In this document: positions 59,551 through 64,000 of the stretch, in pieces
Numbering within the stretch: the stretch's first letter is position 1
Layout of the letters: each line of letters starts with the position of its first letter
From: Hofstenia miamia
Lineage: Eukaryota; Xenacoelomorpha; Acoela
DNA length: 64,000 nucleotides
NCBI GenBank assembly: GCA_004352715.1
Contig: SCFE01000115.1
Location: 329,811 to 393,810 of the forward strand
Reading direction: 5' to 3'
Translations under genes and position numbers: made by a program
The notes under the pieces: model-generated
Database searches by the model: none
What the model saw: only the letters and a program-made list of their open reading frames with translations
Told to the model about the DNA's origin: nothing

Positions 59551-61199
59551 AACAAGCTTAAGTCGAGATTGAGGTCCGATATTATCAGCAATAAGATTAT
59601 AAATCCTAATATTAATAAGCGTAAGCAATTAATAAACATCTCGTATTGCCCGAATAAATTGTTCCAGCAATTTGAAAACGAAATTACAACCGCTTTAAGC
59701 AAAAATGATAACACTATGTTATTGGGGATTGGAATATGAATATTCTAAAAAAATTCGAGAAACAAAAACTATTAAACTTTTTTCCAACATTTAACATTTC
59801 TTTAATTAATCAAATTATTCCTTCTAGGGTTAGTATTAATAGCGAAACACGTATTGACTGCTTCTTAGTATCTCAAAACACAGAATTTCCTTATCCGATC
59901 ATTGTCTTATAATTTCATATTTAAAAGCTGGGTAAAAATTAGAGAAAAATCAAAAGAGAAAATTGAACTACTTAAATGTTGCTTGAAAAATGAAACCTGG
60001 AATACCGTTTTTTCTCAACTACTCCTAATCACATGGGTGAAAATTTCATAAAAATTTTACTTAGATGTCTGCTGTCCTGAAAAGAAGATTCTCAAGTCTA
60101 AGAATCCTTCTATTTCATTTAGTCCACCAAAAAATAAACCTAGATAATTTCTACATGTATTGAAAGTATTAGAGGAAAAAGAGAATGTTGGCAAACTTAT
60201 TTAGCATCCAAAACTGACAAAAATCATTCTGTTTATAAGAAATCTCGTAACCTATGTAACATCGAAATAAGAAATGTATTGAATCTGTTTGCTAGATTAG
60301 AATACAAAAATCGAAGTTCTCAAAAAACGAAATGGGAATTTATAAACAAACTTCTAAATAAAATATCTACTGAAAACGATAAGCTGGAATTGATAAAGTT
60401 CAATGGAAAGACTTACAAGTCATAGAGAAATTTGCAATGCTTTTAATGAGGTCTTTCAAAATCTAGGAAATTAAGAAGGGGAAAATTTTCCCTGTAAATC
60501 TAAACTTTTGAAAGCACAAAATTCAACTGATTTCTATCTCAGATATGTTGCAAGTTGTGAAATTATAAGATTTTTTAAGAGATTAAAAAATAAATCCTGC
60601 GGACCTTCAAAAGTACAACTTCGTTTCTAAAAGATGCTTATGTATTTGTTTCGGAGCCTCTATTGAATTATAAATACTTGCATAAAATCTATTTTCCCTG
60701 AAAATTTAAAAATTGCCAATATAACTCATGTATATGTAAAAAGTTAGCCAGAAAACTGTTGAAATTATAGACCAGTTCCTGTAACATCACCAATTAGTAA
60801 GATTTTGGAACGTGTATTAGCAAAGCAAATTAATGAGCACATGAATAAATATAATCTTTACTCTAACACTACATATTGTGTTCGGAAAGGCATGTCTACT
60901 AACAAAGCTTTGTTATGTGCTACTGAAAAGTGGAGCAAAAGTACTGATAATAACGAATATACAGCCATTGAATGTCTAGATCCTTCTAAAGCGTTTGATT
61001 CTATAAATTATTGTATTTTACTTTCAAAGCTTAAGCGAATACATTTTTGTACACAAAGCTTAGCTCTTTTAACAAATTATTTAAGTAATCGAAAACAACG
61101 ATTTAAACTTAATGAGACATTTTCAAATTGGATTGAAATCAAAATAGGTTTTCCACATGGAACAATATTAGGTTCCTGGCTTTTTAATATATATGTGAC

Positions 61200-61585
61200 C
61201 ATTCACAGGAAAAGTGTGCATTAGGGATTTTTTTCATAAATTGAGTTACCAATTGATTTAGATAGGTAATTATATGTAGAAAATGGTGGACATTTCAAAA
61301 AACACAAATACGGATTGAATGACTATATATGATACAAAGCGTTATTTCCGGTACACTTCCTGTATTACAGGATGTGTGCCAAAAAAGTAAAATAAGTACA
61401 AAAATAATCAGTTACTTATTGGGACAAGTCTTTTTATTGTGCCCTAGCTCCTTACAAAGAGTGCAAGCGCGTTTTCTTTTTACAAGGTTACTGCGGTGGT
61501 GAATTGTAGCAGCTGTGCTTGAAGTTTCAAGGTCATTTTACTCAAAACATTTCAAATTCCCTAATACACCTTTTTCCTGTGGATG
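61200..61585. mobile_element. TIR element inserted in the RT palm of LINE-E
   Basis: Left end CATTCACAGGAAAAGTGTGC and the inverted right end CATCCACAGGAAAAAGGTGT continue in parallel through ATTAGGGA, a TIR of about 27 bp. The insert sits exactly between NIYV and DVIQYADD codons. The related LINE-D (near 55640) shows an uninterrupted site, TGTGACGTTATACAATA. No clear target duplication, so the superfamily is undecided. Confidence 0.75.
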
Positions 61586-61956
61586 TTATTCAATACGCTG
61601 ATGACAATGCTATTTTGTTCAAATAAATCGATTGAAAATGCTATCATAAAAATTGAAGATAACTATGTTCACTATTTTGCCTCACTGAAATTGCGTGTTA
61701 ATCTTACCAAAACTCAATTTTGTATTATAAAATCAAAAGCTAATTCCAAAAATTGTTCTCAACAGAAGCTAAGTTTTAATGGCACCTAAATAGACCAATT
61801 GGATAAACTTAAATACTTAGAAATTACATTTGCCTCATTACTTACCTTTCAAAAGCTTAATATAAACATTAAACGAATGGCTATCTCAATTAAAGCCCTG
61901 AGCAATATATCTCAGCAAATACTTACAAAAACTAAAATTCAGTTAATGCATGCTAT

Positions 61957-62301
61957 CAGACTTGTCGACGAGACGACATTTTTAAGCTCAGCTGGGCTCG
62001 TTTTACTTTTGAGTATTTCCGGCTCGTCTCGGCTTGCCACATAGAACCGTTCAATGAGGCTAGTTTTAGCTCAATTTTTTTCAAAAAAATACTGCATTCT
62101 CAGAAATTTTTAAATAGCTCTTCCTAATTATTTAATAAACATTTTAAAATATGATTGTAAAAAAGGTATATTGAATAAAAAAATAAGAAAAATCTGCATA
62201 AGCAAATTAAAAAGCAGAACTATAAATCGGTTCGGCTTATTAAAGGCTCGTTGTATATCAAATGTTCTGCTTAAGCTCGGCTCGGCTTGTTGACAAGTCT
62301 G
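61957..62301. mobile_element. hAT-type MITE (CAGACTTGTC family), copy 2, perfect TSD
   Basis: Starts CAGACTTGTCGACGAG and ends GTTGACAAGTCTG. CATGCTAT flanks both sides exactly (61949-61956, 62302-62309). 345 bp, with GGCTCG-rich subterminal parts like the copy at 7921-8288. Inserted in the 3' part of LINE-E. Confidence 0.92.
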
Positions 62302-63659
62302 CATGCTATAGTTTTAAGTCATTTTTAGTATGGCAATGTACTTTATACGGATGTAAATGAAAATTTACTAAAATTAATACACAGTTAGGATGGTCAATGA
62401 AGTTAGTAACGAACAACTATTCTGATATTAATATGAAATATAAAAACTTCAGAAAAAAATTCTTAAATCCTCAATGGCTAATTCAGATAAATGTATTAAC
62501 AACATTGTTTGAGATCGTAAACAACATCAACCCCCTATGATAAAATAAATTTCCCTAATCTCAGTAAAAGAGCACACCTAAATGCCCGCACGCGAAATAT
62601 TAAACCAGTTCTTTTTAAAAAGAAAATAATGAGAAATTCATTAATACTTCTATAAAACTTTGGAATCCTTTACCTTGAGAATTAAAATTACCGAATAATT
62701 TAACGATATTAAAAACAGAGTCAAACGATACTACTAGAAAAGAAATAACTGAATTAAAATGAAGGGGTTTCAAATTTTACAACCAGGATTATTCAACTAA
62801 CAAATTATAAAGCCATAGCCCATCGGTGCAATTTTCTATTTTGTATTGTATTTTGTACAGTATATTGATGCATTCATAGTTGCTATCAGTATAATTATAT
62901 ATTGTCAACGTAATTTCTGAATAAAGATTTCTTCTATTCTTCTATACGACAACGCGTTATTAATAAATTACTATTGTAATTTATCCATATCCTGAAGGAT
63001 TTGTTTTGTTTTTGTAATGTGTAATTTGTAAATATATTTGGTTTGAACTTAATGACGCTATTCAGATAAGTTATCAGTTTTTAATTTTAAGCATTTATCT
63101 GAATAAAGAATTTGTTATCTTATCTAATAATTTAATACTAATGAATTTTTCTAACAACTTGAGAATGAAATTTCTCTGGCTTACTCAGAAAGTAAACATT
63201 TAATATTATTTAAATAAAACTGATAATATACGTAATAATCTGTTTTTTAATAAAAACGGCAAATTCTCTCATTCTTACAAGAATTTCAAAAAATACTGCA
63301 GCTTTCATTGACTATATTGTATTGCTCGAAAATACTATCGATGTCTTGTACTATTACTCTGAATGCCTATTATCTGATCACCTGTTTTCATAATTCCAAT
63401 AGAAAGTCCCTTAACAATTTTCGCAGAAATGAGAGAAGTAACAAACCGTGTCTTTCCGATATCTGCAAAGAATTAATCATTAAAATGACGCTTTAAAATA
63501 CATTCCAACTTTCGGCCGCCTGAAATTTGTACACAATTATAAAATTTAACGACAAACCATTCGTTAATAAATGAAATCACGCACAAACTAAATGGGCAGC
63601 AAACATTCATATTGATAACTACTCGACTAGGAGCAACAAAAGTTCATACATGTATTCTA

Positions 63660-64000
63660 ATCATGACGATGCTTCACATTTCATAAGATACTTTTCATTA
63701 ATAAAATTTTAGGATATTTCAAATCAGCGTTCACTTTACAGTAAACAATAACTCCCATTACATGCCCATCCAACTTTTAGTTCGAGGACATCTAAATTCA
63801 GAAAAGTGAAGTTTAAAAAACATTTTCTTAAAAATTCATTTTTAAACTCAACAATTGAACTATGGAATAATTTACCAATTGAAATATATCGAATGAACTG
63901 TTTATTTGCACATTACATTTATTCAAAATTTCAAGTAGGCTAATAGCAGAAAAAATTCAAGAAAGCTTTGTTTAATTACTAGAGCAAAACATGATAAAAA
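63660..64000 (+). mobile_element. LINE 3' end running off the window
   Basis: Fragments read FRKVKFKKHFLKNSFLN then STIELWNNLPIEIYRMN, the LINE C-terminal signature (LWNNLP). The upstream body is not recognisable. Confidence 0.55.

Larger units (their letters stand above)
59560..62940 (+). mobile_element. LINE-E: long LINE copy interrupted by two TIR elements
   Basis: Endonuclease part GDWNMNILKKFEKQKLL (59730), IIPSRVSINSETRIDCFLV (59820-59880). RT: NYRPVPVTSPISKILERVLA (60760-60820), AIECLDPSKAFDSINYCIL (60965-61020), IGFPHGTILGSWLFNIYV (61140-61195). After an insertion it resumes with DVIQYADDNAILF (61585-61620), VNLTKTQFCIIKSKA and KLNINIKRMAISIKALSN. Ends with a 3' UTR and CTGAATAAAGATTTC near 62930. 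The insertions at 61200-61585 and 61957-62301 postdate it. Confidence 0.82.

Overview
The window looks like AT-rich, intron-bearing animal DNA. Two genes have GT-AG introns with intact reading phase, and almost everything else is transposable-element sequence. The carrier protein at 38036-45444 resembles the protostome/arthropod type of mitochondrial ornithine carrier more than the vertebrate one, so an invertebrate (perhaps arthropod-like) host is a tentative guess. No species can be named from sequence alone. No prokaryotic operons, CRISPR arrays, rRNA or convincing tRNAs were seen.

Region by region. 1-3368: (TA)n repeats and a decayed LINE (about 588-2545, +) carrying a 221-bp hAT-type MITE. 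3369-7331: a nest in which a hAT-like element contains a second hAT MITE, which contains a LINE fragment; local assembly duplications confuse it. 7374-14681: six exons of a tyrosine aminotransferase (TAT) gene on the minus strand, open at both ends, with hAT elements in its introns. 14682-29450: mostly non-coding AT-rich DNA with LINE tails, several TIR elements, a degenerate satellite-like array and three assembly gaps. 29460-31935: a Crypton-like tyrosine recombinase remnant, a gap of exactly 1000 N, and a LINE 3' end. 33560-35640: an island visibly richer in C and G, with a LINE 3' end and an R2-type (restriction-like endonuclease) retrotransposon lying tail to tail. 38036-45444: a complete three-exon mitochondrial ornithine carrier (SLC25A15-like, +) whose introns hold a pogo-like element, a LINE and a mariner derivative. 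46560-53545: LINEs inserted into or beside each other plus a piggyBac derivative that keeps an N-terminal transposase ORF. 55545-64000: further LINE copies, a pogo/Tigger transposase relic and two TIR elements inside one LINE.

The two host genes both act in amino-acid catabolism: TAT deaminates tyrosine in the cytosol and the carrier moves ornithine/citrulline across the inner mitochondrial membrane. They lie on opposite strands about 23 kb apart and nothing shows a functional link.

No wholly new system was found. The most informative items are the dated insertions with exact target-site duplications (8 bp for hAT, 9 bp for a Mutator-like MITE, TA for mariner/pogo, TTAA for piggyBac), an internal-deletion R2-type retroelement, the Crypton-like recombinase, and local duplications at N joins that are almost certainly assembly artefacts.
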